Shown here: positions 33,331-46,170 of the stretch, one piece after another
Numbering within the stretch: the first letter of the stretch is position 1
Layout of the letters: each line of letters starts with the position of its first letter
Assembly: GCA_905178155.1 (NCBI GenBank)
Contig: CAJINV010000001.1
Location: 1,539,904-1,603,903 of the forward strand
Length of the DNA: 64,000 nucleotides
From: Amoebophrya sp. A120
Lineage: Eukaryota; Sar; Dinophyceae; Syndiniales; Amoebophryaceae
Direction of reading: 5' to 3'
Position numbers and translations under genes: made by a program
Notes under the pieces: generated by a model
What the model saw: the letters and a program-made list of their open reading frames with translations, nothing else
What the model was told of the DNA's origin: nothing
Databases searched by the model: none

Positions 33331-36300
33331 TCAGGGTTTTTGCTTCTTGTAGCTTGCGTTGTCATCATTTGCGTCGTCCCCATGGCCACGTTTGCTTCGC
33401 TTGGCCACACCAGTGTCATTCGTCTCGGCTGCGGCCCTGGGGGTGGACGCCGGAGACCGCATATCCTCATCGGCGTTTGCACTGCTGGCGTTGTCACTAC
33501 CTGTCGGCATTCCTATCGGTTCGTTAAGGATGTCGTCGGGGGCGCCGACATCCTGGTTAACATCCTTCGTCACGCCGCCGTTTTGGTTTTCTTCAGCTGC
33601 CGTGCCATCAATCTGTTCTTGGTCGCCATCGACATCTACTCCTGTCCCGGCCGGATCTTCGTTAATATTTCCTCTTGCGTTTTCTACTTCGTTATTCCCG
33701 TCCGCGTCTGCGTCTGCCGATTTAATAGCAGCCGCCCCCTCGCCGTCATTGGCACCAGCTGCATCTACTTGTCGAGCTTTATTCGCAGCTGCCGCCGCCT
33801 GCTGTTCCTTGAGCTTCTCAATTCTCGCTTTCTCCTCTTCCTCCTCCTGCTCCACGACCGAAATGCCCTCCGCATTCTTCCACGACTTCTGCCCGTTTTT
33901 CAGTTGGTTACTTAACGATTTTGCCAGCAATTTCATGTCTTGCCGTGCGTCCGTGCCGTCGATCTTTTTCACTAATTTCAGCAACTTCTCCCCGACCTCG
34001 CTCGTGAAAGGGAAGACCGGAACCGTCTTACTTAAAATGTTCAGCGCGTTCCGGCGGGTCAGCCAGCTTTTCGCTTTCAAAGAGCACTTCAACGACATGA
34101 AGAGAATCTTTTCCCATCTCTCCACGTGCCACCTTAAATTCTCCGCGTTGATGTACTCTTTTTGGTCCTCATTTGATGTTGTGCTACTGCTGTAGTAGTG
34201 CTTCTGCAGGCACGGATGTTGTTGTTGACCATCGAAAATCGCCTTGTCTTCCGTGAGGGAAATCGCGTTGCGGAAGAACGCGGATGCAAACACGCCCAGA
34301 ATCCGCGCCTCGTCCTCCGTGCAGGCATCCACCCGCGCCGCAATGGCGTCCACGATCTTCTGCCCCAAATCGGCAAAAATTATTCCCCAAGTCCGAGATT
34401 GCACTAACAGGTACACGAAGTTGCTGCAGAACAGCGCGTCTTCGTAGGAAAGTAAAAACCGCTTCGCGATGAATTCACTTACGAGCAACCTTGTCACCCG
34501 TTCGGAGCATTCCGTGAACCACAAGTGCTTCTCTTTCTGAATCCTGTTTCTCGTCGCATACACCCGGAGCATCTGCGAATCCCGTTCTTCCTTGAGCTTT
34601 TGTTTCATCTCCAGTTTCTCGTCGCGTTTCTGCTTCTTGGCCTCGTGCTCGGCGGCCCGCGAACTGCCGGAAGCGGTTCGGACCTTGTCCAGTTCCTCTA
34701 TCAAAAGGAAAAATCCCTCCTCCCCATATCGAAAACGAAAATTGTCATGCTGTATTTGAGGCGTGAGGCGTAACATGCTGTATTTGAGTACACAAAGACA
34801 AATCGACTTGTAATGCCAGAAAGCCAAGAGCCGCAGTTGTGGCCTCGTTTGTAGGCAATTTGTCATGCTGCTTCCCGCTTCCAGTTGCTCTCTGTCATGC
34901 TGAAGGCGCAAGGCTTTTCCACGCCAGCCAGCACTACACTCCGCATGTCTTTCCTTCTAGCATGACAAAGCTGATTTGTGACCACAAATCTGCATCACAA
35001 ATTTCCGTTTTGATATGGGGAGGGGGGATTTTCCTTCTTGATATCCTCTTTCAAATCTTTCGCGGCCCGGTCGTACGCGTTGATCGCCTTGTCGTACTGC
35101 GGTGTGCAGCTGATGTCGCTGAGTTCCAGCCGCTATGCTCTGCAAAAGTATCGTACTCGTAGCAATTGCTGGCAGGCATGACAAATATCCCGTTTTAGGT
35201 GAATCAGCATGACAATTTCCATTTCTCCTTATGGAAAAATTTGTGATGCAAGTTATACTAGTACAATTATACTTTTGCAATGCATAGCCGCCAAAAGGCG
35301 TACCGGAACACGGCGGTAATGACGGCATGGGAACTGCCAAGTTTCGACGGAAGTTTTCGGGGGACAAGCACCCCAAGTTTGTCGTTCTTCTCCTCGTTTC
35401 TTTTACCGTCGCTGTTGTACTGTTTGTTCTTGTCCGCCGTAATTGTACCGGCTCCCGAGTCACCGGCACCATCAGGATCATCGTCGTGGTCGTTCACGCT
35501 GCTGCTGTTTCTAGTGGCCGCCGCGCCAAAGGAGGCACTGAGGTCCAGCTCTTTCTGCCGCATTTCGCGTTGGAACAGGGCGCGGAGCATTAGACGCTCG
35601 GAGGACTGTTCTTCGTGGTACGGAGGCAGCGCGGGACGAATCATGGTATACGCAAACGCTGTTTCGAAATCCGCAAAGATACCTGAGAGAGTTGTGTGTA
35701 TTAATATCAATCTATGATCGTGGGTGGATTGAGTACGGAAAATTAGAAACCGAAGTCACTTCGTTCGGTCCTGAAGTAGATCATGGCTCTTTTGGTTCTG
35801 GTTTTGAAGAGTTCATTTCACAAACAAAGAGTGTTGATCTCGAAGCAAGTATAAATAAATTGTACCTGCCAAATTGTTCGGCAATAGCGCTCCGTACTCC
35901 GCCGGCAGCAAACTTCGGCCCAAAAACTGCGTGAGACTCATCAAACACTGGTGCGTTTGGTCGTACAAGTACCCCACTTTTTTCAAATTGCTGACAAACC
36001 TTGCCCCCCGCTGCAATAACTTCATCCTCTGCAGCACCTTGGACAGATTTTGGTCGCTGGTCGTCGCGCGGCGCATCAGCCCGAGGGATCGCCAGAACCG
36101 CTGCACCAGCCCCGTTTGCTGCAGGGTGCGGACCAGCGTCTGTTGGGCTTTCGGGTCGGCCTTGATCGTGTCGTTGCTGCTGTCGAATTGGACATTCTGC
36201 GTGTAGATGTTCTCCGTCCGGAGCAAAACCCCGCCGGAGAGGGATTCCAACTGCAAGTCCGACAATTCCGTAACATACGACCACGCACCCATATTCGCCA

Positions 36301-39300
36301 CCAAGTCCGTTACGAGAATCTGCAACAACGAATTCCCGAAAGATTCGGCGTTCAGCCCCTGCAGTGCGTGGCTTTCGATGAAGTCCGCCACGGCCTGGAG
36401 AATCAGGGCCACGTCGGTTTCCGGGTGCATCGCGAAGAACAGGGACAGCCACTTCGACAAGTTCTGGAGCCAGCCCTGGATGTTGACGCCCTCGCTGAGG
36501 AGGGATTTGCTACCGGCACTTTTGGTTTTGTTCTTCGCGAACAAAATCCGGTCGAAGCACTCCTGAATCACCACGAACGCCGCCACGTCCGCGCCGAACA
36601 GACCCACCTTGCGGGTCATCGCGAGGATGGGCACAATCATGTTGTCGTTGTACGAGGGCGCGATCTGGTCCACGATCGCCTGGAATACGACTAAGGGGTT
36701 AGAGTCCGCCAACCGCGCGGTGTGATACACGAGCAAATTCGCCAGGGCCTCGCTGCCATCGCCACCCTCGGTCGCGGTGGACCCCGCGGCGGCTGCTGCA
36801 CCGCCGGCCTTGGCTTTGCCTGGGAGGTGGGTTTCACTTTTGATGGTCGACAAAATTCATATGCAAGATTCAGTTCGAGGAGTACCTCTTCCTCTAAAGA
36901 AATAAACGAAATACGAGAAAAATGATCTTCGGAAGTTATCTATTTCTGTACCTAAGCTGGCACTTCCTGTAGCTCGTTTCAGCGTATTCTGCACTTTCCT
37001 CTGCATGCGTTTTTCCACCAGTGGAAGCGGCAGGACCTTTTTGTATGCGCCGGTCCACAGCTGGTACACGCGCCACCGGCAGGCCCCGGGCAAGCTGGAC
37101 AAGCAGGTCCACATCGCTGCTAAGAGCTCTTCCGACATGCTGTGAATCATCGAACACGCGGGGAGGAGTGCGCCATTCAGCAGGGCCACGAGCCGCGGGT
37201 CGGAGACCAGCACGTTCCGGGCCTGTGTGCTCCACGATTGGGCTGCAGAGCTCGATGTCGTACCACTAGACGTCGTACCCGTACCTCCGCCCTGCTGCAG
37301 CATACCACTCCCATAGGACAAGTCCCACTCTAGGTATTGGAGGTAACTGCGGGTCAGCTTCCACAGGATTTCCAACAGTTTCGGCTCCTGGTGAAGCGCC
37401 GGCTGCAGGTACTTCATCACTGGTCCAATAGCGGATAAGAAGTCCTTGATATGCGTGCACTGCTGTAAACCAACAACTGTGCTGGTGGTTGAGGATTGTG
37501 CACCGCCGGGTCTAGCAGATGTCGTGGAAGCCGCATTTGGTCCCTTAATATTTCCACCCCGTCCACCAGACCGGACCACGTCGAGTTCTTTTCGCGTGTA
37601 CAGCTGCGCGCTGGTGGACAGCCACCCACCGTTCTCGCGTTGATCGAAAAATTTGGACGCCCCATAAGAACTGTTGAGTTTGCGCTTGATTTCCGCAGAA
37701 TCGTTCTCCTGTAGTTGCACTTCTTTCAGCGAGAAACCGAGCGCTTTTGCGAGTTCCCGAACTAAAATCCCGTAACGGACAAAATCCGGGTTCCATCCTT
37801 TGAGGACCTTGATGTTCTGGAGCTGTTGCTCCTTTCCCTGCAACCTAAGGACTGCCGCGAGCTTGCGCAAAATGCGGGCGGTGTAAGAACTGGCCTTGTC
37901 GTTCGGTTTTGGTGAGCGAGACGTTGTTTTGATCGTCTTAGGCGATGGCTTGCTCCGCACGTCGAGCACAGCTGCGAGGCATCCCAGCACTAAACTCGAT
38001 CCCCGGTTGGGCCTGGTGTCTTTGGCAGCGGCTTCTTGCTCTCGCAGCGAAGTAACCGCTCGAATCACGGCACGCAAGACGCCGAGCGGAGTCGCCGCCG
38101 AGTTCGCGTGGTCCTCGTTATGGAGGTGGTCCTGCGATGCGTGCGTGCGCAGGACGTGTACCAGAGGCTTGATTTGCGCGCGCACCCGCTTTTGCAGCAG
38201 CAAAAAACTTCGCCTCCGCAATGCCTGCGCGTTCTCGAGCGACACAGTGGTTGGTAGAGATGAACTACCGTTCATTCCGGATACGACGTTGTGTGCTGAA
38301 CTACTATAATTCCCGTTGCCAACACCGAACCGCAGAAATTTTTGAAACTGCCGGTCGTACCCGGTCAAGCAAGCGTCTAGTTCCGGAAGTGGTTGCCATT
38401 TGTCCCACACCACCTGGAATTCCTCGCCCTCCTCCTCTTCCAGCATAGTACCTGGTGCAAAAGTGTTGTAGGCAGCAGCTCCGCGAGCACCTCCTGCCGC
38501 ACGTGTTGCCGCGGCTGCTGCTGCACCCCCGTGATGAAGATGATGTGTACCACCACCGCCCATCATGCCGCTAGGATGTTGTTGTAGTTGCGCAGCTGCC
38601 TCGGCGTGTAACGGCGCCAAGCATGCGTCAAAACAGGCCGCCTCGTCGTGCCAGGCGGGGTCGAGCTGGTACTGTCGGACTAATGGGTCCAGCACCCAGA
38701 GCAGCAGTGTGGCCAACTCGTTGCGCACCATGGGCACCGCACTGGCACCCTGGCCGCCCATCTTCTCCAGCAGACACTGCGCGCGGCGCCAGTCGTTCAA
38801 GGCCAGGAAGCCGCGCAGCAGGCGCAACTGCGGCGTGTCGAATAATTGCGCTTTCTCCAACACCAGCTCGTACGCGCGTTCCTTCTCCTCGTCTCGGTTG
38901 ATGCTCTGCATTTGCTTCAACGACTCATCGTGGGCGCTTTCCAGCTGTTGCACGAAAGCTGTGCCGAGAAAGGACGCGTCGTCGACCAGAGGTGGTGTTT
39001 GGTTTTTAGTAGTACCTCCATGTGCAGCTCCTTGTCCTTTCGCGGCTGCACCTCCAACGGCATGAACCCCCGGCCTCGGTTTTTTTCCGGGAATCACCAC
39101 ACCTTCCAGCTCCTCGGCATGGGACAGTTGGCATGGCAACATACTCCACGCGCGATCCTCGTCCAACAGACCCACCTGAATCAGGTACGCGATGGCCGTA
39201 AAATCGACCCCGCGGCGCAGCTCCAACACCTTCTTCCGACAGTCGCTGAGGGTCTCGTAGGATTTGAGAATTTCCATGCGGAACCGAGTCACCTATCAAA

Positions 39301-41705
39301 GTGAAAAATCCCCCCACGCCATACTCAAACTAGAAATTTGTGATGCAGATTTGTGGCCACAAATCAGCTTTGTCATGCTAGAAGGGAAAAGATGCGGACT
39401 GTAGTGCTGGTTGGCGTGGGAAAGCCTTGCATCTTCAGCATGACAGGGGGCAGCTGGAAGTGGGAAACAGCATGACAAATTGCCTGGAAACGAGGCCGCA
39501 GCTGCGTCTCTTGGCCTTCTAGCATTACAAGTGGATTTGTGTACTCAAATACAGCATCACAAATTTCGTTTTCGATATGGGGAGGGGGGATTTTTCCTTT
39601 TGATATCACCTCCTGCAACTTCTTCCCGGCGTCCTCTTTCGCCTTCTGGGTGTTCCGCTCCGCCTCCTTGGTCATGCGCTCCGCCTCCCGGTAGTGCGCG
39701 CGGCTGGCCTGGTGCTTGCGGTCGCGCTCCTTTTCCTCCACCGTCTGTTGCTCCTGCCGGGCGGCTTCCCACTTCTTCTCGGCGTCCCGCAGCCGGCGCT
39801 GCTGCTCGCTGTACTGGGAAACTTTGTGGCGGTAGGCTTCCTCCATGAGGGGTAGCTGTTCGCGGAAGAAGTAGTCCAGTCGAAACTGCACGATGTCGGC
39901 GATCCGCTGCCGGGGCACGAGGGATTGTAGCAGTTTCGCGATAACGCCGGCCATGCGGACGATGGCGCTGTAGTCGTAGAAGCCGCCGCAGTTGGCGCCG
40001 TGTTGCTCCACCGGGATCTTGCGGTTCCTCAGCAGACGCGCGAACTCCTGGCCCTGGATGTCGAAGGGGAGCCGGTACGACGAGAGGATGAAGGACAAGT
40101 GGTCTAAAAGCACGCAGGTGACGCGGCCCAAATCGAGACAGTGGGCGCCACAGTGAGCGTGGATCTGCGCCATTACGTCCTTCTCGGTCAGGCGGGCGGG
40201 GAGCTTCAGCAGTGTGGGGCGGTTTTCGAGGAGGGACAGCAACTTCGTGTAGATCTGTTGCCCCGGTTTAGTACTATCATTGTTGTCCACCTGCTGGTGC
40301 TGCGTCTGTGCCGCGTTACCAGGACCATGATCGTCGAAAGAAACCGCACAGGCCCGTTTTTGGACAATGTCCAGTAACTTCCGGTTCAAGCCTCGGCGGA
40401 TTTCGTGTGCGATAGTCTTCCCTTGCTGCTCTTCGCGGCTTTGTCTTTCCCAATCGGGCGTCGCCACGTACAGCAACTGGCGAATCAGGATCAACAATTC
40501 AGCGTAGCCCGCGGTGTTTTCTCGGAACAGCGTACAGCGGCTGTGGGTGTACCTTTCCTTCGTGCGCATCTGGTTCTTCTTGCGGCCAACCAGCGTTTTC
40601 GCGGCCAGTTGGGTTGGCAGCATGTCCACCGCGTCCAGGGCGGCCACACAACTCACGCGATCAACGACTTTGTACTTTACCGCAGCAAGGACAAAAGCGT
40701 CGAAGTTGGCGTGATGAGGATGTTGCGGCGCACCCTTTTTCGCATCTACCTTCGGGAGAAAGGACGGGGCCGCTTGAATCTGGTCTTGCACCGCTTTGCG
40801 CTTGCTTGCCAGGCTGACGCTCTGCACTCTCGCGCGCCGGATTTCCGCTTGCAATGCTCGAAGTTTATTTCGGACCTGGAGTTCGAGTTTGATATTGATC
40901 GTCAGAGATTAATATCTTGGTGTACATGGTTCAGGTTCCTTCTACTAGATCCTCTGTCGCGGATCGGGCTCAAGTAGTAGTAGATCGAAAAACGGTATGC
41001 ACATAGGTGCTCGTGCTGCTGCTGGTGGAAAACAAAAACGAGAACTGAAACGAAAACTTGATCTTCAATGAGAGAATGACATACCTTCTCCTCCACCTGT
41101 CCTTTTTCATCTGTTGGCGAAGATGCGACACCAGCTTGGTCTCCCGCACTGACCACTTCTTCTGGCTGCTCCACCAGCGCATCCCGGATGGGGTCACATT
41201 GAAACTGGAGCTGGCCCTCGTGCTCGAGCACAAATTGCAGTAACTGAATGCCACACACGACCGGGAGGTGGTCAAACGTGACGGCCCGGAGGATTTCTCC
41301 GACATAAGCGGAGAACTTTCGCAGGTTCGTGACCGTAAACGCAAATTTCTGCTTCTGCTCCTCGAAGACCTCAGGCCAACAATCCCTCTCATTCAACAGC
41401 TTTTTCTTCTCCACTGCCTCCAGCTTCAGGTACCGGAAGTGTTTCTTGTTCGACAGAAAGGTGGAGAAGGCGTCCTGCGGGCCAAGGTTGGCGGCTGCTA
41501 GCGCCTGGTTGTCGGAGGTACTACTGTTGCCGGGTTTATTTGCACCGCCGCTAGTTGTGCCGCTGGTGCCTCCCTTCTGCACCTGCTGGGCTCGTCGCTG
41601 GTCCGGCTCATTCTTGCTATTTCCGGTTGACACTGGGTTCGGGTTCGGCTTACTTTTCTTCGCCGGCGGCTGATCCCGGTCATCGGTGTTGCCACTACTC
41701 GGCAT
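33331..41705 (-). CDS. THOC2: THO complex subunit 2 (THOC2/Tho2)
   Basis: Scaffold of the THO/TREX complex, which couples transcription to mRNA packaging and nuclear export. Exons 41085-41705, 39606-40875, 36952-39293, 36819-35866, 35682-35287, 35133-35044 and 34698-33331 join to about 2,341 residues. Three introns are GT-AG (40876-41084, 36820-36951, 35683-35865) and three are introners (D, B, D). Family evidence runs along the whole length: YAELLILIRQLL, AYLIQVGLLDEDRAW, SNPLVVFQAIVDQIAPSYND, WLQNLSKWLSLFFAMHPETD, GIFADFETAFAYTMIRP, AFWRLELSDISCTPQYD, and FCSNFVYLLVQSRT...CTEDEARILG, in the same order as in animal THOC2. The N-terminus is disordered. The C-terminus is an acidic Asp/Asn/Gly-rich tail ending in a basic KKQKP, a likely nuclear signal. 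Confidence 0.93.
34699..35043. mobile_element. Introner, family D, subtype 1 (THO2)
   Basis: TATCAAAAGGAAAAATCCCT...GATTTTCCTTCTTGATA with perfect TCCTC flanks (34694-34698, 35044-35048). Interior is the reverse complement arrangement of the copy at 39294 in the same gene. Removal yields AAKDLKEELDKVRTA. Confidence 0.94.
35134..35286. mobile_element. Introner, family B (THO2)
   Basis: TATGCTCTGCAAAAGTATCG...CTTTTGCAATGCATA with perfect GCCGC flanks (35129-35133, 35287-35291). Removal yields RYAFWRLELSDISC, matching THOC2. Confidence 0.95.
39294..39605. mobile_element. Introner, family D, subtype 1, opposite orientation (THO2)
   Basis: TATCAAAGTGAAAAATCCCC...ATTTTTCCTTTTGATA with perfect TCACC flanks (39289-39293, 39606-39610). 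Removal yields KKLQEVTRFRMEILK. Confidence 0.93.
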
Positions 41706-42592
41706 TTTTTTTATTTCTGGTAGTTTGTGCTATCAGTCGCTAGGAGAGGTAAAGATCGATGTGATCTTGGGGTACTTACATATCGCTATTCAAAGAAACA
41801 TACTTAAATTCGTTCTCGTTCTTGCTACAACTACCATGATCTCAAAAAGTAAAATGTTGTTTCATCGCTGATTCGACTTTAAGCTTGCTAGATCAAGCGT
41901 CAGCACATTCGGCTATCATGGCGGATCCGATTGGGAAACGGAGAGAGAAAGGATCGGTAGAGGTGAATGCGCATGGGCATGATCACACAAGAAACATCAT
42001 ATAGAAGATCTTGTTCGATGTACGATCTTTCTCTGCCGTCTTCTTGAACAAGCTAAAGCTGTTTATGTTTCGCGTACTGACATTCGCTATGGCTGCTATG
42101 GGAACAACAAACATCAATATCAAAAATGCCGGGTGAAAGTAAAGTTTTATTTTTCTACTTCGATGCTTCTTCACATTCCATATACACAGTCGTGGAAAAG
42201 AAACAAGATTCGCATTGGTCATGGCCAAATCGTTTCGAGCGGTGCAGAAATTACGACGCGTCTATCAATCGAAATTATGTACAGGGCGTGTTCGTATACT
42301 AGTAGATCATACAACACATACAGCTTTATTCAAATCGAGCTTAGCGAAATTCGAAGAAGGAAATCACTTGTAACATCTCGCGTGACACCGCCACAGGTAA
42401 AAGATCATCAGTCGTTCATATCGTTTTCAGAAGAGTGCTGCTTGCTAAGCAGCTCCATGTCATGAAGAACAAGAGTTTTTTGCAACTTGTTCTCTACGCT
42501 TTTAATTGATTCAAAAAAGTATAGTAGTCATCAACTACATGTAGATCTAGAATTACACTCGTAGAACTCGAGTGCACTACTTCTACATCTCC
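41706..42592. other. Intergenic
   Basis: Separates THO2 from the 3' end of the upstream EF-hand gene on the same strand. No exon-like or repeated sequence seen. Confidence 0.4.
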
Positions 42593-45500
42593 TTAGCTCA
42601 AACTCCCTACGGGAAACACCTTCAAGATTTTTCGGCCCGTGTCCCGCTCCACCCCCTGCCTACGCAGTCGCCCGACGAGTTCTGTCACGGACCCCCGGTT
42701 CAACCCTAGATCGTTCACCAGGGCAATCGGAACCACCTCGCCTTCGTCGTGAAATTCGATGTCGATGATGTGGGGTTGCAGACAGTTCGGGTGAATTTCC
42801 GGCGTACGGATCCACACTGCGTCCAGGGTGCGCTTCAGTTCCTTCTCGCCGAAGAGCTCCGCGTGGATCTGGTGTGAGTTTTATTCTGTGCCAGCAGAGT
42901 GTCTAGTTGTGGAACCAAGAGAAATATTACGAGGGTAGTTAGCTCTTTACCGCTCATATCACCGCGCTAAGCAGGGGCTAAACAGAAAAAAACATGAAGA
43001 CAAACCTATAGAACAAGTATAGATCAAAAGGACAACTATAGATACCGTGTAATATTGCACGAAGCGATCCTTGGTTAGAATCCCCGTCCGGTCATCGACC
43101 CCATCGAAACTTTGCAGGAACTCGTCCCGCACCGCCAACGCGGAGAGTTGCTCGCTCGTCACCCGGGGATCGTGCCGCGGATGGAAGTAGCTTTTCACCT
43201 CGGGCAAGGTCAGGTATTGGCGAGAAGTGGTACTTTTCGAAGAAGAAGAATTACCCGTCGGAAGTTGTGGCAGCAACCGGTCGAAGGTTTCCTCTAGAAT
43301 CTTTTTCGCCACGGGCATCAGCTGCGGTCGCAGCGCTACGAGCAGCGCCTCGTAGTCGACGAATTGCTCCTGGAATCCATCTGCTTCTGTGCGCTGGCCC
43401 ACGGAGAACGCGGAGGAGACGCGGTTCAAATCCGTCGCGGAGAATTCGCTGGGCGGAAAACACTGCCGTAAATTGCTCTGCGCCACGGCCTGGGGCAGCA
43501 ACCCGGAATCTTCGGGGTCGTCTTGGCGCAGTGACCGTGCCAACCGGCCAAATTCCATCACCGGGTTGTGCCGCTGGTGCAGACTGGACGGACGCAACAG
43601 GAAGCTGCGCATCTTCCCGAGTTGATTGCGCGTGTGCAGCGGGAGCCGCATCACGCGGTCAAGCCTTTGTTGGGAAGCAGCCTGGTCCGCCGCTTGCTGC
43701 TTCTGAGCGAGAGAATTGTACTCGCTCTGCACAGGGTCTGCTGGTTTATTTTCGTAGTTCCCATTTCCATTTGTTCTGGTAGATGTGGAAGCTGAAGCAT
43801 TCATCCGTTGTGTCTGTGTCAAGCTTCCCCCGCTGACGTGCTTGTGCAAAGCATCCGCCCCTGCGTTGGTGCCGTAGCGCACTTTGGTGTTCAAATGATG
43901 CTGCCGTGGGTCGGTCGTGAAAGTCTCTGGGTAGTCCGTCACGGCCCACCCGTGTCTCTTCCCGCCCTGCTGCCAATGCGGAAACACGCCGAGCGGTTCG
44001 CGCGCCGGTGGGTGGCCGGGGAGGTGCCGGTTCTCGGTGTGCCCGGCGTCCGGCCGGTGGTACGCTTCCTGGTACCGGGGCTCGGTTTTCAGCTGTTCCG
44101 GGTAGTTTTTCCGGAACAAGTTCCCCAGACTGGCGCGCGCTTGATTTTCCCGAAAACACTCGTTGGTCGCCTGGTACTCGTGCTTGGCCCGCTCCTGCAG
44201 CGCCGCAGGTATTTGCGTCGTGGTCGTACGGCTTGAAGGAGCAAAGCGCCCATCCCCTTCGCCGTTCGGCCCCGGCGCGGCGCCGTTCAATGCGCCGGCC
44301 AGTGGAAAGGGCAGTAAGGCCTGCTTGCCCCCGTCGGCAGTCAAATGCAAATATGTCTCGGTCGGGAAGAATGCTAAATTTCTCATGCATATTTTCCATG
44401 CCCTTGCCCCATGAGGTCCGGAATGCAGGACCTACCATGACAGGTTTTGCGGAGTCTCTACCATGCCTATCCTGCATGACAAACTGCCTCTGAAAAACTT
44501 GTTCAAAAGTGGACAGCTTTTGGTAATTATGCAAAACAAGTTCTTGATGTAGTTCGTTGTACGATCCAGACTTAGCATGACAAGTTCGCGTCCTTCCAGA
44601 CCTAGACATATTTGCAATGCATATCGGAGTTGCGGTAGTGCACCGCCTCGTCCTGGTCCTGTGGGCGCGCGCCGGCCGGGAGTTTCTTCCTCGAATCGTA
44701 CCCAGACATCCGGTTGTACACGCTCTTGTTGTGGCGCTGGGCGGCCAGAAAGTCGTCCAAATGCGCGTGGTGGTGGTCCAAACCCTCCTGTTCCAGCTCC
44801 GCCTCCTCCGCGGATAGAGGTTGGCCCCCGTCGTTTTGTGTACCATTAAATACTCCTTCATCCCTCCCCTCCTGCCGGTGCTGCAAGGTATCTCCCGTTT
44901 CGCTGTAGACGTCAAAATGCCTTCGCCCTCGTTCGCCCCCGTGACAGCCCGGAATGTAGTCGGAAACCTTTGTGCGGTGCCCGAACATGGTCTCTTGCTG
45001 CAGATTTTTATAGGCCGCACCGCTGTCCTTCTGCAAAATTTTCTCGTAGTTTTCCCGCGACCCTCCGACCTGCGCGCCCTTGTGCGGCCCGAGAAAGTCC
45101 TTTTCCGGCACCCCGTCGTGGTGGCTGTGCACGTCGATGCTGTGCTGCAAGTGCGGGTACCGGCCCATCCCGCGCTTCCCGCCGCGCTGCTTCAACATCT
45201 GGGCGGATTCTTTTGCGATCGCCGGGTCGTCATGACTGTTGGAGAACCGGTTGTGGAAGGAACTGTAGTCCGGCACGGCACTAATCCGCTCCCCCGCCGC
45301 TTGGAAGTTGTGCTTTCGTTCCGCGTGGTCCACGTCGTTTTTGCCCGCTTCCCCAAAGTGCACGTGATCCACCATGGCAGTGGCCCGGTCGCCAAGAAAG
45401 TGCTTCCGCTCCAAGTGGTCGAGATCATTCGGACCCCCGACCGTGTCCTTGAAATTTATGTGGTCTGCCATTTGCCGGCTGGTGTTGGAGTAGTGCTTCT

Positions 45501-46170
45501 TTTCGGTGTGGTCGTGCGGGACCGGCCCACTAGCTCCGAACTCTACGTGATCAACCGCCGCGCTGCCGTAATGCTTTTTCCCGTGGTGCGACATGTAGTC
45601 AATACCCCCTTGCTCCTCCTCTTCGTCGCGCCACGCTTCCAGAATCGGGTTGTTGGTTGTATGCCAATTCCCATCAACCCCCCTTCGGATCCGCCGGTGC
45701 GCCTGGTCGTGCGCCTGGCGCTGGCAGATTCCCGCGGCGAGGCCGTGCTTCTCGATGAAGGTTTTCCTCCCCTTCGCGTGCGGGTCGGTCTCTTCTGGCA
45801 CCGGGGCGTCGTGCTGGAGACAGGAGGCCATGTGGTCGGAGGCATAGTAGATCCCGTGGTGGTGCGGGTCAATGTCGTCCACGATGCCGATTTGAACCCC
45901 GCTTTTGTCAAAAATCGGCCGGGACGCGATGTTGTTCCCGGTCCTTTTTCCCGCATGGTGCACCTTGTGCTCCTCGCGCCGCTGCTTGTAGTCGGAGTGC
46001 AAAAACTTCTCCGTCGCCTCGGGGTTTTTCCGCGTGGTTTGCAGCGCAATGGGGTCCACTTGCTGCTCTTTGTGGTTGGGGTTCGCGAACAACACCGGCT
46101 GCGTTCTCGCGCGCTCGCCCGCGGCGACCCCGCGGTCGGCCAGCGAATGAGGACGGGTTTTCGGAAACAT
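42593..46170 (-). CDS. EF-hand (calcyphosin-like) protein with His-rich repeat domain
   Basis: Three blocks (44624-46170, 43046-44338, 42593-42868) give about 1,036 residues. The first intron is a family A introner; the second is GT-AG (42869-43045). Residues around 210-310 hold four or so degenerate repeats of about 30-35 residues with the core DHxERKH (for example LDHLERKHFL and VDHAERKHNF). The region near residues 860-945 resembles the C-terminal EF-hand pair of calcyphosin-like proteins: LTLPEVKSYFH, then DEFLQSFDGVDDRTGILTKD, a loop with few acidic positions, then RFVQYYT. The last exon encodes a compact domain (AVWIRTPEIHPNCLQPH, later IALVNDLGLNRGS). Such proteins are common in alveolate cilia and calcium-regulated structures. 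The start at 46170 (MFPKTRPHSLADRG) is the first ATG before well-formed sequence. Confidence 0.75.
44339..44623. mobile_element. Introner, family A, with eroded end
   Basis: The left end reads AGTCAAATGCAAATATGTC instead of TATCAAATG; the right end is ...GCAATGCATA. Flanks TCGGC and TCGGA differ at one base. Removal of 290 bp still restores the frame (HYRNSDGGKQALL). This is the only copy without the TAT/ATA pair. Confidence 0.85.
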
